Source of the DNA: JAIXWP01 sp965247015
GTDB taxonomy: Bacteria; Bacteroidota; Bacteroidia; Flavobacteriales_D; Sanyastnellaceae
Assembly (NCBI GenBank): GCA_965247015.1
Contig: CBDFGG010000003.1
Coordinates: 1-64,000 of the forward strand
Direction of reading: 5' to 3'
DNA length: 64,000 bases
A program made the position numbers and the translations under genes. The notes under the pieces were generated by a model that ran no database searches, was not told the origin of the DNA, and saw only the letters and a list, made by a program, of their open reading frames with translations. Positions 8,374-17,821 of the stretch are shown one piece after another; position 1 is the stretch's first letter; each line of letters begins with the position of its first letter.

Positions 8374-11340
8374 TTATTTTTTGAATTGCGGCTCGTACAA
8401 GATTGAAAAGTACAACATTCTTCCGACTAATGGTCCGCCATAAACCTGAAGGTTATTATTTTTAAATGCACGAGAAGCCTTTTCATCAAAGCTAGTTAAA
8501 TCCTTATCAAAGAATGGTCGAATACCTAAAAGATTTGAACCGCCTAACTTGAATGTACAATCGATTTTTGGTACTGCCACATTAATTTGTGCGTCGACCA
8601 TGTCATAGGTTGGAATAGCCCCGCTGAATTGAGGAGAGCCCTCAAAAATGAAGTTTTCTATCCATTTGTAGTTAATACTATACCCAACGTTCTTTATCTT
8701 CTTAAATGCCACCAAATCCTTTCCGCTCACTCCTAAGTTGAATTTGTGCTCCGGAGTATTGAAAGCAGGAATGATCGGATCATCTTTCGATGAATTGAGC
8801 TTGTTCCAAGAGTAGTTACCACTCAACGTCATTTTTCTAATAAAATAATTCAAGCCCAAATTGAATCCTTGCGTTGAAACTACCTCACGCGCATTCACTG
8901 CGACACGATATACCTGAATACCTCCCACTGGCAATCCTGTTGACTCATCAAATTCTGCTGAAATTCCAAGATTGTAGCCTATGAAGTCAGTGTATCGGCT
9001 ATAGTAATAACTGATATCACCAAATACTTTATTGGAAAAAATACCGCGATACCCCACCTCTATTGTTCTCACTCGTTCTGGACGAATGCGGTCAATGTTG
9101 TAGTAATCTAGATCAGCTAGACCAGAGCTCAAAGAAGAATTGTTTCTGTAGGTGTTGAATGAATCCAGTGTGATCAATGAATCCTTACCTTCCTCAAATC
9201 GACCATCGACGTTTCCTAATAAAATGGCGCGACCAACATTGTAGTATAAATACTGGTCTGCCAGTGTTGGATTTCGAAGCGCCGAAGAGAACGTTAATCT
9301 GAAAATATTATTCGGGTTACGATTGTAAACAATCGAAGCTGCAGGAGAAAATAAGAAATCAAAGTTTTGATTTTTATCTACTCGACCCGTCACGTTTACA
9401 ATCCACTTATTCTCCTTCATCTTCTTTTCCACACCAACATAAGCTCCTGTCTCAAAATTGGTAATCACTACACGCGAAGAGTCGGTGGCGATGCGATTAC
9501 CTTCTGAATCCAAAACGAAGTTTCCTAGATTGTCTACTTGGTAAGTGTAGTCGAGCGTATCACTGAAAATGGTTCCGCGCGAATCCGGACGATACCAACG
9601 CGCATTTCCACCAACTGTTATCGTAGCAAATACTGGTGTAAACTTATATTCTCCATGAACATGATAAAGCTTTGATTTATCATAGAAAAGAGATCCTCCT
9701 TCTGTGAATTTCTTATTGGTGATTTCCTCTAGCTTCGATTCATATCGAGTAGTGCCTGGCTCATAAAACGGATCAATCTCGTTGGTTGATGTGTTATTGA
9801 CAACCGCTACTGCATTTTGATATAATCCATTGAAAAAATCATAGTCATCAATGTACCAGTCTGCAAGTAATTCTTGGAATAATTCCAATTGCTCGTTTCC
9901 TGACAATCCTGAACCCTGAACCTCTGCAATGATCTCATCGTAGCGGGGCTGATCTTTTACTAAATCGGGATAATCCAATACATTTCTCCAAACAGATGCA
10001 AGACGTGTATTCCAATCAGCAGTTGAACCAGACGCTTCGGCCATACGAATACCGGTGGTGACGATATCATAAGTCTTACCTGCATCCTCTGCAGTTGAAT
10101 AAGCACGTACAAACCACTTATTATCTTTTTTCAACTCCACTTTGTTTTGCCAAAAACGGATGTCCTTCAAACGATAGCGATTATCACCTTGATAGACGGT
10201 TGATCCTGTACTGAAATTAAATTGATAGTTTACGGTAAGGTCTTGTTTCAACTTGTAGTAAGCACCAAGACTTGTTTTTGTATTCTTCAAACGATAATCA
10301 GTCAAATCGCTTTCGCGGTAACCGTTTCTGTAGAATGTTCCTAATCCAGTATATTCAAATGGTGAATCCGAAAAGTCATTGTTAGATGCCACAGGTTCGT
10401 CACCATAAATATTGACGGCATCAAATCCGAAAGGATTATTGACACCATCTGGAGAATCGGAGATCGCTGAATAATCTTTCGCTTCCCAATCATTCGCTGT
10501 GACATGAAACAAATTGATTTTGTAGGCAAATTTGTCTTCACCTGCTTTGTTCTTGATCACCTGCGCCCATCGCACTTGTGGCTCAAATAGATTGCGCTCT
10601 CCAACTCTTAATTGTGCAGAAAACCCATTGAAGATAAATGGATTTTTTGTTTCCATGTTAATCACACCATTGAAGGCGCCGGGTCCAAAGAATGCGCTAC
10701 TCGCGCCTTGCACGATGTCTACACTTTTAACATCAAGGTCTGGTGCACCCAGAAAATTACCGAGCGAAAAGTTTAATCCTGGCGACTGATTGTCTACACC
10801 GTCGATAAGTTGGAGCGTTCTTACAGGAGATGTGGAATTGAATCCACGTGTATTGATAACTCTGAATCCAAGGCTAGCAGTGGTTAAATCCACTCCCTTT
10901 AAAGTTCCGAGTGCTTCATAAAAGTTTCCAGAAGGTGCTTGCTTAATTGCAAGGAGATCGAGTGTTTCTACTGTGAGAGGTGCTTGCTTTTGTTTTTCAG
11001 TAACTCGAATATCTGAGATCACGATTTCTGGCATGATAGTGCTCGCTTCTTCCAACTTGATCTCTAATCTTTCGGATGCACTTGTCACTTGAATTTCCTG
11101 CTCTGCAAATCCAACCATACGAATTAACATGGTGACTGGAAGTGCATTTACCTTGAGAATAAATTCTCCATCAAAATCAGTAGTTGTTCCGTTTGCAGTA
11201 CCCTTCTCTCCCACCGCCGCACCAAACAATGGTTCGCCAGTACTAGAATCTTGAACACGCCCCTTGATATTCTGAGCAAAGGAAGAAACTGAAATACAAC
11301 AGAAAAGAGTGCAGAAAAATGCTAGAATTCGTGGCATCAT
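8374..11340 (-). CDS. TonB-dependent outer-membrane receptor with CarboxypepD_reg-like domain
   Basis: An outer-membrane beta-barrel transporter of 988 residues powered by TonB. After a signal peptide (about residues 1-22, SFA-Q) comes a carboxypeptidase-regulatory-like domain (IKGRVQDSSTGEPLFGA). The plug domain follows (about residues 100-240; RVINTRGFNSTSP, QLIDGVDNQSPG, VDIVQGASSAFFGPGAFNGVI), then the barrel, ending in YFSILYEPQFKK. An in-frame ATG-less extension to 11427 exists, but it runs through the terminator of the upstream gene; the ATG at 11340, just before a clean signal sequence, is chosen (11337 is equally possible). The ligand is unknown. The esterase-like gene downstream may be co-transcribed. 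Confidence 0.9.
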   Translation of the reverse strand: MMPRILAFFCTLFCCISVSSFAQNIKGRVQDSSTGEPLFGAAVGEKGTANGTTTDFDGEFILKVNALPVTMLIRMVGFAEQEIQVTSASERLEIKLEEASTIMPEIVISDIRVTEKQKQAPLTVETLDLLAIKQAPSGNFYEALGTLKGVDLTTASLGFRVINTRGFNSTSPVRTLQLIDGVDNQSPGLNFSLGNFLGAPDLDVKSVDIVQGASSAFFGPGAFNGVINMETKNPFIFNGFSAQLRVGERNLFEPQVRWAQVIKNKAGEDKFAYKINLFHVTANDWEAKDYSAISDSPDGVNNPFGFDAVNIYGDEPVASNNDFSDSPFEYTGLGTFYRNGYRESDLTDYRLKNTKTSLGAYYKLKQDLTVNYQFNFSTGSTVYQGDNRYRLKDIRFWQNKVELKKDNKWFVRAYSTAEDAGKTYDIVTTGIRMAEASGSTADWNTRLASVWRNVLDYPDLVKDQPRYDEIIAEVQGSGLSGNEQLELFQELLADWYIDDYDFFNGLYQNAVAVVNNTSTNEIDPFYEPGTTRYESKLEEITNKKFTEGGSLFYDKSKLYHVHGEYKFTPVFATITVGGNARWYRPDSRGTIFSDTLDYTYQVDNLGNFVLDSEGNRIATDSSRVVITNFETGAYVGVEKKMKENKWIVNVTGRVDKNQNFDFLFSPAASIVYNRNPNNIFRLTFSSALRNPTLADQYLYYNVGRAILLGNVDGRFEEGKDSLITLDSFNTYRNNSSLSSGLADLDYYNIDRIRPERVRTIEVGYRGIFSNKVFGDISYYYSRYTDFIGYNLGISAEFDESTGLPVGGIQVYRVAVNAREVVSTQGFNLGLNYFIRKMTLSGNYSWNKLNSSKDDPIIPAFNTPEHKFNLGVSGKDLVAFKKIKNVGYSINYKWIENFIFEGSPQFSGAIPTYDMVDAQINVAVPKIDCTFKLGGSNLLGIRPFFDKDLTSFDEKASRAFKNNNLQVYGGPLVGRMLYFSILYEPQFKK

Positions 11341-11410
11341 ATGCTTGGTCAAGGTTATGCGGTTGGTGCTAAAATAGAAAGATTTTTGGCTAAATGCTAT
11401 GTTTGCATAA

Positions 11411-11448
11411 AAAAAGCACAATCCCATTTCCTGTTGATTGTGCTTTTT
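11411..11448 (-). terminator. intrinsic terminator of the fused E1 gene
   Basis: Perfect 13-bp stem AAAAAGCACAATC (11411-11423) / GATTGTGCTTTTT (11436-11448) with a 12-base loop, followed on the minus strand by a T-rich tract. It lies between the E1 stop and the receptor start. Confidence 0.85.
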
Positions 11449-11469
11449 ATTTTTATCTAAAAAAATACC

Positions 11470-13887
11470 TTAGTATATCGAAGGGTATTTTGCTGGATTT
11501 GCCTCAGACATCATATCATAAGCTGCATCAAAAATATCCTCTATGCTTGGCTTACTGAAATAATCTCCGTCTGTTCCGTATGCTGGTAAATGTGCTTTTG
11601 CTGTCAATGTTTTCGGCTCACTATCCAACCATTTGAACGCACCCTGCTTATTGATGATTTGATCTAAAATATACGCAGAGGCTCCTCCGGGTACGTCTTC
11701 ATCTACGATGAGTAAGCGATTCGTTTTCTGAACGCTCTTCGCGCAGATTCCTGTATGATCGAATGGCAACAATGTGCGTGCATCCACTAACTCAACATCG
11801 ATTCCTTGATCCGTCAATTGCTGAACAGCAACAGCACAAAGATTAAAAGTAGAGCCATAACTCACAATTGTCAAATCACTTCCTTCTTTCACTACTTCTG
11901 CCTCTCCAATTGGAATGGTGTATTCACCCAAATTATCTGGCATTCTTTCTTTGCTTCTGTAGCCATTGAGACACTCGACAACAATAGCTGGTTCGTCGGC
12001 TTGAAGCAATGTATTATACATCCCTGCCGCTTGCCACATGTTGCGAGGCACACAAACATGCATTCCTCGAACACTGTGAATGATGCTTCCCATCGGGCTT
12101 CCAGAGTGCCAAATACCCTCTAGTCTGTGTCCACGAGTACTTATGATAAGTGGTGATTTCTGACCTCCACTCGTTCTGTATTGAACACTTGCCAAATCAT
12201 CTCGCATGATTTGCAAGGCATAAAAAATATAATCGAGATACTGAATCTCAGCAACAGGACGAAGTCCACGCATCGCCATTCCAATGCCTTGTCCGATGAT
12301 CGTTGCCTCGCGAATTCCGCTATCAGAAACACGAAGATCACCATACTTTTCTTGAAGTCCTTCGCACGTTTGGTTCACGCCTCCAATTTTTCCAACGTCT
12401 TCACCGAAGATGAGAACCTCTGGCATTTGAGACATTTTTTTATCCCAAAAATCACGAAGTATAATGCGACCATCTACCATTTCACTTGATGCGCTGAACA
12501 CAGGAGCTACTTGTGCAATATTCTGAACTGCCCACTTTGATTCGCTATACAAGTGAGAGCTATAGCGCGACTGACATTTTAATTCAATTTCCTTCAACCA
12601 ATTGATCATTGCCGTTTTCGCAAGGCTTTGTTCCAACTTGGTGAGGCGCAATGCTTTTTTACAAATAGAAACAAGATCCTTTCGAATAGGCTCTATTGTT
12701 TTGCTCAATTCTGTATACAATGCAGACAATTCATTGCTTTTCGAAGTTGAATTACTCAATGCCTCAAGCAATGAAAGTCCTTGTTTCACATCCACATCGA
12801 TGTCGGCTCTGAAGGCTGCCCATGCAGATTTCTGTTCAGCACGTACTTGTTGTTTTGCTTCCTCACGAATTTGATCAAGCTCTTTATCAGAAGCCGCACC
12901 ATCCATCATGATGAATTTTTTGAATTGCACTAAGCAATCATATTCTTCATACCACGCAAGCAATGCTTTGTCTTTATAACGCTCGTGACTACCAGAAGTA
13001 CTGTGCCCTTGAGGCTGCGTGAGCTCTTCAATGTGAACCAATGTTGGGATGTGGTTTTCACGTGTGAATGCCACTGCCTTCTCGTAGGTCATCAAAAGCT
13101 CTGGATAATTCCAGCCCTTCGCCTTAAATATTTTGATTCCATTCGTTGTAGTTGATTTTTCAAATCCACTCAACGCTTCAGAAATACTTTCTTTTACTGT
13201 TTGATATTTTTTTGGAACAGAGATTCCCCATCCATTGTCCCAAACACTCATGCACATTGGGACACTCAATACTGCTGCGGCATTCATTGTTTCCCAAAAC
13301 AATCCTTCCGATGTACTTGAATCACCAATGGTTCCAAATGCGACTTCATTTCCTTTATTGGAAAATTGTGTCATGCCTGCCAAATCTGGCAATTGACGAT
13401 ACATTTTGGATGCTTGTGCCAAACCAAGAAGTCGTGGCATTTGTCCAGCAGTAGGACTAATATCACCTGAAGAATTCTTCAACTCCGTGTGATTTCTCCA
13501 AGAGCCATCCTTATTCAGAAAGCGTGTACCGTAGTGCCCACCCATTTGTCTGCCACCAGTTGCAGGCTCATGCTCCACATCCGTGTGTGCATATAATGCT
13601 GCGAAATATTGCTGAACGGTCAACTCACCAATCGCCATCATGAATGTTTGGTCGCGATAATATCCCGATCTCCAATCACCATTTTTGAATTGCTTCGCCA
13701 TGGCTAATTGCGCAAGTTCTTTTCCGTCTCCGAAGATTCCAAATTTTGCCTTACCAGTGAGTACCTCTTTTCTACCGAGAAGAGAAGCTTCACGACTGAT
13801 GCAGGCGAGTCGGTAATCATCCAACATACGTTGACGAAGTTTCTCTTCAGTCATAATGTGGTCTGGTGTTTCGAATGCTTTTGACAT
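11470..13887 (-). CDS. fused 2-oxo acid dehydrogenase E1 (alpha+beta), branched-chain type
   Basis: A single 805-residue chain joins the alpha and beta subunits of a thiamine-diphosphate E1 that decarboxylates 2-oxo acids and acylates a lipoyl E2. The alpha half (about 1-390) contains the TPP motif GTIGDSSTSEGLFWE ending in WDNGWGIS. The beta half (from about 470) contains LIFGEDVGKIGG, QGIGMAMRGLRPVAEIQY, VDARTLLPFD and VDEDVPGGASAYI. This fusion is common in Bacteroidota and usually annotated as branched-chain alpha-keto acid dehydrogenase E1. ATG 13887 is used because longer frames enter psuG; a second ATG at 13854 is possible. A separate pyruvate-type E1alpha and E2 pair lies at 60768-63114, so this enzyme probably serves another keto acid. 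Confidence 0.9.
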   Translation of the reverse strand: MSKAFETPDHIMTEEKLRQRMLDDYRLACISREASLLGRKEVLTGKAKFGIFGDGKELAQLAMAKQFKNGDWRSGYYRDQTFMMAIGELTVQQYFAALYAHTDVEHEPATGGRQMGGHYGTRFLNKDGSWRNHTELKNSSGDISPTAGQMPRLLGLAQASKMYRQLPDLAGMTQFSNKGNEVAFGTIGDSSTSEGLFWETMNAAAVLSVPMCMSVWDNGWGISVPKKYQTVKESISEALSGFEKSTTTNGIKIFKAKGWNYPELLMTYEKAVAFTRENHIPTLVHIEELTQPQGHSTSGSHERYKDKALLAWYEEYDCLVQFKKFIMMDGAASDKELDQIREEAKQQVRAEQKSAWAAFRADIDVDVKQGLSLLEALSNSTSKSNELSALYTELSKTIEPIRKDLVSICKKALRLTKLEQSLAKTAMINWLKEIELKCQSRYSSHLYSESKWAVQNIAQVAPVFSASSEMVDGRIILRDFWDKKMSQMPEVLIFGEDVGKIGGVNQTCEGLQEKYGDLRVSDSGIREATIIGQGIGMAMRGLRPVAEIQYLDYIFYALQIMRDDLASVQYRTSGGQKSPLIISTRGHRLEGIWHSGSPMGSIIHSVRGMHVCVPRNMWQAAGMYNTLLQADEPAIVVECLNGYRSKERMPDNLGEYTIPIGEAEVVKEGSDLTIVSYGSTFNLCAVAVQQLTDQGIDVELVDARTLLPFDHTGICAKSVQKTNRLLIVDEDVPGGASAYILDQIINKQGAFKWLDSEPKTLTAKAHLPAYGTDGDYFSKPSIEDIFDAAYDMMSEANPAKYPSIY

Positions 13888-13891
13888 GTTA

Positions 13892-13899
13892 CAAAGATA
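13892..13899 (-). promoter_or_regulatory. candidate -7 box TATCTTTG for the E1 gene
   Basis: An exact TAnnTTTG match ending only 4 bases before the ATG at 13887. Used as drawn it would give a leaderless or nearly leaderless mRNA, or favour the downstream ATG at 13854. Confidence 0.4.
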
Positions 13900-13936
13900 A
13901 GGAACGGGACGACTTTTATATACTTTCAAAAAAAAG

Positions 13937-14863
13937 CTACAACTCGCTAGAAATGAGTCTTGAATATTCACTAGAAATCATAGCTGCCACTTTCGCATTG
14001 TTATAAACCAATTCAAGGTTAGCATTCAAACTGCGGCCTTCTGTGATTTCTTTAATTCTTGCTAAAAGAAAAGGAGTCAGTTTTTTTCCACCAATTCCAT
14101 TCTTCTCCGCTTCCAATACTGCTGCATGAATAGTCGGCTCAATCTCTGAATTTGGTATCTCGAATTCAACTGGAATTGGATTTGAAATTAATGCACCACC
14201 ATCAAGCCCCATTGTCCATTTTGCATTTAGGAAAGTCGCCACATCTTTTGGAGTGTGCATATCAAGTTCTAATTCAGTACCGCTGCTTCGCGAATAAAAC
14301 GCTCCGAAATATTTACTTTGAAATCCAATCACTGGTACCCCCATCGTTTCGAGATATTCCAACGTTTTTGGAATATCTAGAATGGCTTTTGCACCAGCGC
14401 TTACAACAACTACAGAAGTTCTTGCAAGCTCTTGAAGATCTGCGCTGATATCACCAGTTAGTTCGGATCCTCTATGCACTCCACCAATCCCTCCCGTTGC
14501 AAAAAACTTGATGCCCGCCATTTCGGCACCGATCATCGTTGCCGCGACGGTGGTCGCACCCGCAACCTTATGCGAAATGGCATATGGCATATCTCTGCGA
14601 GAGAGCTTCATCACATTTTGTGATGTAGCCAGTTCATGCAATTGATCCGCACTCAACCCCACACAAACTTTTCCACCAAGACAAGCAATGGTAGCCGGAA
14701 CAGCTCCATTTTCTCTTACAATACCCTCAACTTTTTTAGCCATTTCAATATTCTGAGGAAATGGCATTCCATGAGCTATGATCGTAGACTCTAATGCTAC
14801 GACAGCCCTCCCTGATGCAAGTGCATCCGCAACTTCAGGTTGTATTTGAAGAAAATTTTGCAT
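13937..14863 (-). CDS. psuG: pseudouridine-5'-phosphate glycosidase
   Basis: PsuG reversibly splits pseudouridine 5'-phosphate into uracil and ribose 5-phosphate. The protein of 308 residues shows the family signature AVVALESTIIAHGMPFPQN near residue 20, IACLGGKVCVGL near 60, ATTVAATMIGAEMAGIKFFATGGIGGVHRG near 100-130 and VISAGAKAILDIPKT-like sequence near 155. It is a Mn-dependent cytoplasmic enzyme in studied members. The start at ATG 14863 matches the usual N-terminus MxxFLxIxPEV; the longer frame to 14932 is unlikely because it reaches into the divergent ABC gene promoter. No PsuK kinase gene is adjacent, so the source of its substrate is unclear here. Confidence 0.92.
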   Translation of the reverse strand: MQNFLQIQPEVADALASGRAVVALESTIIAHGMPFPQNIEMAKKVEGIVRENGAVPATIACLGGKVCVGLSADQLHELATSQNVMKLSRRDMPYAISHKVAGATTVAATMIGAEMAGIKFFATGGIGGVHRGSELTGDISADLQELARTSVVVVSAGAKAILDIPKTLEYLETMGVPVIGFQSKYFGAFYSRSSGTELELDMHTPKDVATFLNAKWTMGLDGGALISNPIPVEFEIPNSEIEPTIHAAVLEAEKNGIGGKKLTPFLLARIKEITEGRSLNANLELVYNNAKVAAMISSEYSRLISSEL

Positions 14864-14921
14864 TGTGCAAATTAATGCAAAACCTTGACTTAGGTTAAGG
14901 ACAATAATCACAAAGTCAGGG

Positions 14922-14929
14922 TATGTTTG
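14922..14929 (+). promoter_or_regulatory. candidate -7 box TATGTTTG for the ABC exporter gene
   Basis: An exact TAnnTTTG match that ends 9 bases before the ATG at 14939, within the 75-base divergent region shared with psuG. On the other strand the near-match TTAATTTG (14868-14875) ends 4 bases before the psuG ATG. Confidence 0.4.
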
Positions 14930-14938
14930 CACTACCGT

Positions 14939-16690
14939 ATGCGTCTACTATATTCTTATTTAAAATTAGCAAAGCGTCCAATGATTTTGGCATTGGTGCT
15001 TGCAGCTATTAACCAATGTTTTTCACTTGTTGAGCCAATGATTACTGGAAAAATGTTCCAGCAATTAGCCATTGATCATGATCAATATGCAGGCAGAACA
15101 CAAGACTTTGTGAATGACCTTTTGTTCTTTCTTTTGATGAGCATGGGCGCCGCCATGATTTCTCGTATCGCAAAGAATTTTCAAGATTATTTTACCAATG
15201 TGGTGATTCAAAGAACTGGTGCAAAAATGTATTCTGATGGAATTCAGCATTCCTTGGATTTGCCTTACGAAGTATTCGAAGATCAACGCAGCGGAGAAAC
15301 ATTAGGGAAGCTTCAAAAAGTTAGAATTGACAGCGAAAAATTCATCACTGTATTTATCGGAATCCTTTTCCAAAGTATTGTGGGGTTATTGTTCGTGTTG
15401 AATTATGCTGTTTCTATCCATTGGGCGATTGGCCCGCTCTTCTTGATCACCGCTCCATTGCTTGCATTTGTGAGTAGTTTACTCAGCAAGAGAATCAAGA
15501 TTATTTCGAAGAAAATATTAGGAGAAACCACCGCGCTCGCAGGTGCTACTACCGAATCATTAAGAAATATTGAACTAGTAAAAAGTTTAGGGCTCACACA
15601 ACAAGAGGTGAATCGACTAAACAACACGACAACAAAGATTTTAGGACTTGAATTGAAGAAAGTGAAATACATACGTTCACTGAGTTTTATTCAAGGAACT
15701 ACCGTGAACTTTATTCGTACTTGTCTTATCGCTTTCCTTTATTGGCTAGTATTTCAAGAGCAAATCGAACCAGGTCAGCTTTGGACATTGACCATTTATT
15801 CATTCTTTGTTTTTGGTCCACTTCAAGAAATGGGGAACGTCATAACCGCTTATCGTGAAGCTGAGGCCTCATTGAATAATTTCAATGAATTGATGAATAC
15901 TCCTAAGGAGTACAAACCGACATCTCCACAAGTAATTTCAGAATTGAATTCGTTCACTTTCGACGACGTTACATTTGGCCACCGTACTGCGCAGTCTCCA
16001 GCACTTGATAAAATTTCTTTTGATGTAAAAAAAGGTGAAACAGTAGCTTTTGTAGGTCCATCAGGAAGTGGAAAGACCACATTAGTAAAACTGTTGGTAG
16101 GCTTGTATCAACCGCAAAACGGTAGAATTCTTTATAACAATATTGATGGAAAGGATCTAGACATTTATAGTTTGCGAAAGCAGATTGGATTCGTGACACA
16201 AGACACACAACTTTTTGCAGGAACCATTAAGGAGAATCTTCTTTTTGTTAAACCAGATGCGACCGATGCTGAGATACTAGAAGCATTGAATAAGGCGAGT
16301 TGTACCAAACTTTTGGCAAGAGCTGAAAACGGCATTGAAACCATGATTGGTGAAGGAGGAATAAAAATTTCCGGTGGAGAAAAACAACGCTTGAGTATCG
16401 CCAGAGCCCTACTCCGACAACCAAAACTACTTGTTTTAGACGAAGCAACATCGGCATTGGATTCATTAACAGAAGAAGAAATTAATGAAACAGTGAAACT
16501 TATTAATAGCAATCGCGATATAATAACCATCCTGATTGCTCACCGCCTCTCAACGATCATGCACGCCGATAAGATTTACGTGCTTGAACGAGGAGAAATG
16601 GCAGAAGCAGGTACACACGAAGAACTCCTTGCGGAGAAAGGTTTGTACTATGCAATGTGGCGCCAACAAATTGGCGAAAGAAAGCGGTGA
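14939..16690 (+). CDS. ABC exporter, fused membrane and ATPase domains (MsbA-like)
   Basis: A half-transporter of 583 residues that would work as a homodimer in the inner membrane. The transmembrane domain covers about residues 1-315 with six predicted helices. The ATPase domain follows, with Walker A GPSGSGKTT near residue 376, Q-loop FVTQDTQLFAGTI near 415, signature SGGEKQR near 480, Walker B LLVLDEATSALDS near 498 and the switch His in IAHRLST near 530. ATG 14939 is chosen over the in-frame TTG at 14927. The family includes lipid A flippases and drug exporters; the sequence does not tell the substrate. The gene for a small exported DUF922 protein follows 29 bases later. Confidence 0.9.
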   Translation: MRLLYSYLKLAKRPMILALVLAAINQCFSLVEPMITGKMFQQLAIDHDQYAGRTQDFVNDLLFFLLMSMGAAMISRIAKNFQDYFTNVVIQRTGAKMYSDGIQHSLDLPYEVFEDQRSGETLGKLQKVRIDSEKFITVFIGILFQSIVGLLFVLNYAVSIHWAIGPLFLITAPLLAFVSSLLSKRIKIISKKILGETTALAGATTESLRNIELVKSLGLTQQEVNRLNNTTTKILGLELKKVKYIRSLSFIQGTTVNFIRTCLIAFLYWLVFQEQIEPGQLWTLTIYSFFVFGPLQEMGNVITAYREAEASLNNFNELMNTPKEYKPTSPQVISELNSFTFDDVTFGHRTAQSPALDKISFDVKKGETVAFVGPSGSGKTTLVKLLVGLYQPQNGRILYNNIDGKDLDIYSLRKQIGFVTQDTQLFAGTIKENLLFVKPDATDAEILEALNKASCTKLLARAENGIETMIGEGGIKISGGEKQRLSIARALLRQPKLLVLDEATSALDSLTEEEINETVKLINSNRDIITILIAHRLSTIMHADKIYVLERGEMAEAGTHEELLAEKGLYYAMWRQQIGERKR

Positions 16691-16719
16691 TCGAGAGGGT
16701 ATACTACACTCTTGATACT

Positions 16720-17271
16720 ATGAATCGCTTTTCTATCCTACTCGGACTTTTCGCGTTGAGCACTACCGCTATTGCTCAAGACATGTCAATGATTTCATAT
16801 CATGACAATGCACTCAAATGGCAAAATTATAAGACTTCTTCTAAGCCTAGCGGCTACCAAAAAGCATTTACCTATTGTGGCATCACCTATTCAGTAAAGT
16901 CAGACGCCGCTGGAATTAATGTAGAATTTAATGCTTATGTGGACGCCAATGAAAGTTGGGTATTGAAAGGGGCTGCTACCAGTCAACTCCTTCGTCACGA
17001 GCAAGGCTTGTTCGATATCACGGAATTGTATGCACGCAAAATGAAAAAAGCTACGCATCAATACATAAAGCAGCAAGGCGCGAATCTCAACTATGAATCA
17101 CTCTTATTAGCGGTAAGAGAAATTTACAAAGAGCTCAATAATGAACTGTTTGCAGAACAGCAGCAATACAACGTTCAAACGGTAAATGGAGGCAATCTAC
17201 AAGCTCAAATAGATTGGGAGAACAAGATCAAAGGAGAACTCAGCAAATTGTCTGATTTCGCTTCTAAATAA
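16720..17271 (+). CDS. exported DUF922-like protein with altered HExxH motif
   Basis: A 183-residue protein with a signal peptide (residues 1-20, AIA-Q). The rest resembles DUF922, a family described as predicted zinc proteases: SYHDNALKWQNYKT near residue 26, repeated strand pattern, then LLRHEQGLFDITELYARK at 90-107. In the family I recall HEQxHFDI, an HExxH metal motif; here residues 93-97 read H-E-Q-G-L, so the second histidine is replaced by Leu. If the recalled motif is right, the copy may have lost zinc binding. ATG 16720 starts a clean signal peptide; the longer frame overlaps the ABC gene. It converges on alkB with an 8-base overlap. Confidence 0.7.
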   Translation: MNRFSILLGLFALSTTAIAQDMSMISYHDNALKWQNYKTSSKPSGYQKAFTYCGITYSVKSDAAGINVEFNAYVDANESWVLKGAATSQLLRHEQGLFDITELYARKMKKATHQYIKQQGANLNYESLLLAVREIYKELNNELFAEQQQYNVQTVNGGNLQAQIDWENKIKGELSKLSDFASK

Positions 17272-17821
17272 TTTGTCGAAAGGTTAGATTAATTCGTCCA
17301 CCAAGAGGCTTGGTGGATTTGTCTATGGCATGTTGCCAATTCTCTTGAAAATTCTTCATCAAAAGCAAAGATCCACTGGTTAGTTTTACCTGGAGCTTTT
17401 GCTTTGTGACTTTATGTCGAAACTTAAAAACTCTTTCAGCTCCGAGTGATAGTGACGCTATCATTGTCTGATTCATTTCAGGTTCATCATCGCTATGCCA
17501 TCCCATGCTATCCCTCTCGTTCCTATAATAATTTAGGAGCACCGCGTTAAAAGGGAATTCAGCCACTTCCTCTACTCTATTTTTTATTTCTTGTAAAAAC
17601 ACAGGCATTGCCTTTTCTGGCCATTCAATACTTGAATACTTGTATGCCGGTCCGAACCATGCGGTGAGCCTAGGCTCGTCATACCATTTACCGTAAACAC
17701 GTATTTTATTTTGTTGCCATTCTATTTGATCGGCAAGCAATTCAAAAGCATCTTGTTTTTCTTGAATAAAATCGGGGAAGTATAACAGCTCCTCGTCTTC
17801 AGATTTATACAGCGAAATCAT
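17264..17821 (-). CDS. AlkB-like 2-oxoglutarate/Fe(II) dioxygenase
   Basis: AlkB proteins repair alkylated bases (1-methyladenine, 3-methylcytosine) by oxidative demethylation using Fe(II) and 2-oxoglutarate. This 185-residue protein keeps the iron ligands His109 and Asp111 (GWHSDDEP) and His164 (WQHAI), and the 2-oxoglutarate-binding RxNLTFR (Arg176-Arg182). The short length and YGKWYDEPRLTAWFG near residue 43 match the ALKBH2/3-like bacterial group. Its start overlaps the stop of tatA by 4 bases (ATGA), implying translational coupling, and its end overlaps the convergent DUF922 gene by 8 bases. Confidence 0.9.
   Translation of the reverse strand: MISLYKSEDEELLYFPDFIQEKQDAFELLADQIEWQQNKIRVYGKWYDEPRLTAWFGPAYKYSSIEWPEKAMPVFLQEIKNRVEEVAEFPFNAVLLNYYRNERDSMGWHSDDEPEMNQTMIASLSLGAERVFKFRHKVTKQKLQVKLTSGSLLLMKNFQENWQHAIDKSTKPLGGRINLTFRQII

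Noticed and set aside
11341..11427. 29-residue N-terminal extension of the TonB-dependent receptor
   Set aside because: It runs through the E1 terminator hairpin and lacks a signal-peptide start; ATG 11340 begins a clean signal sequence.
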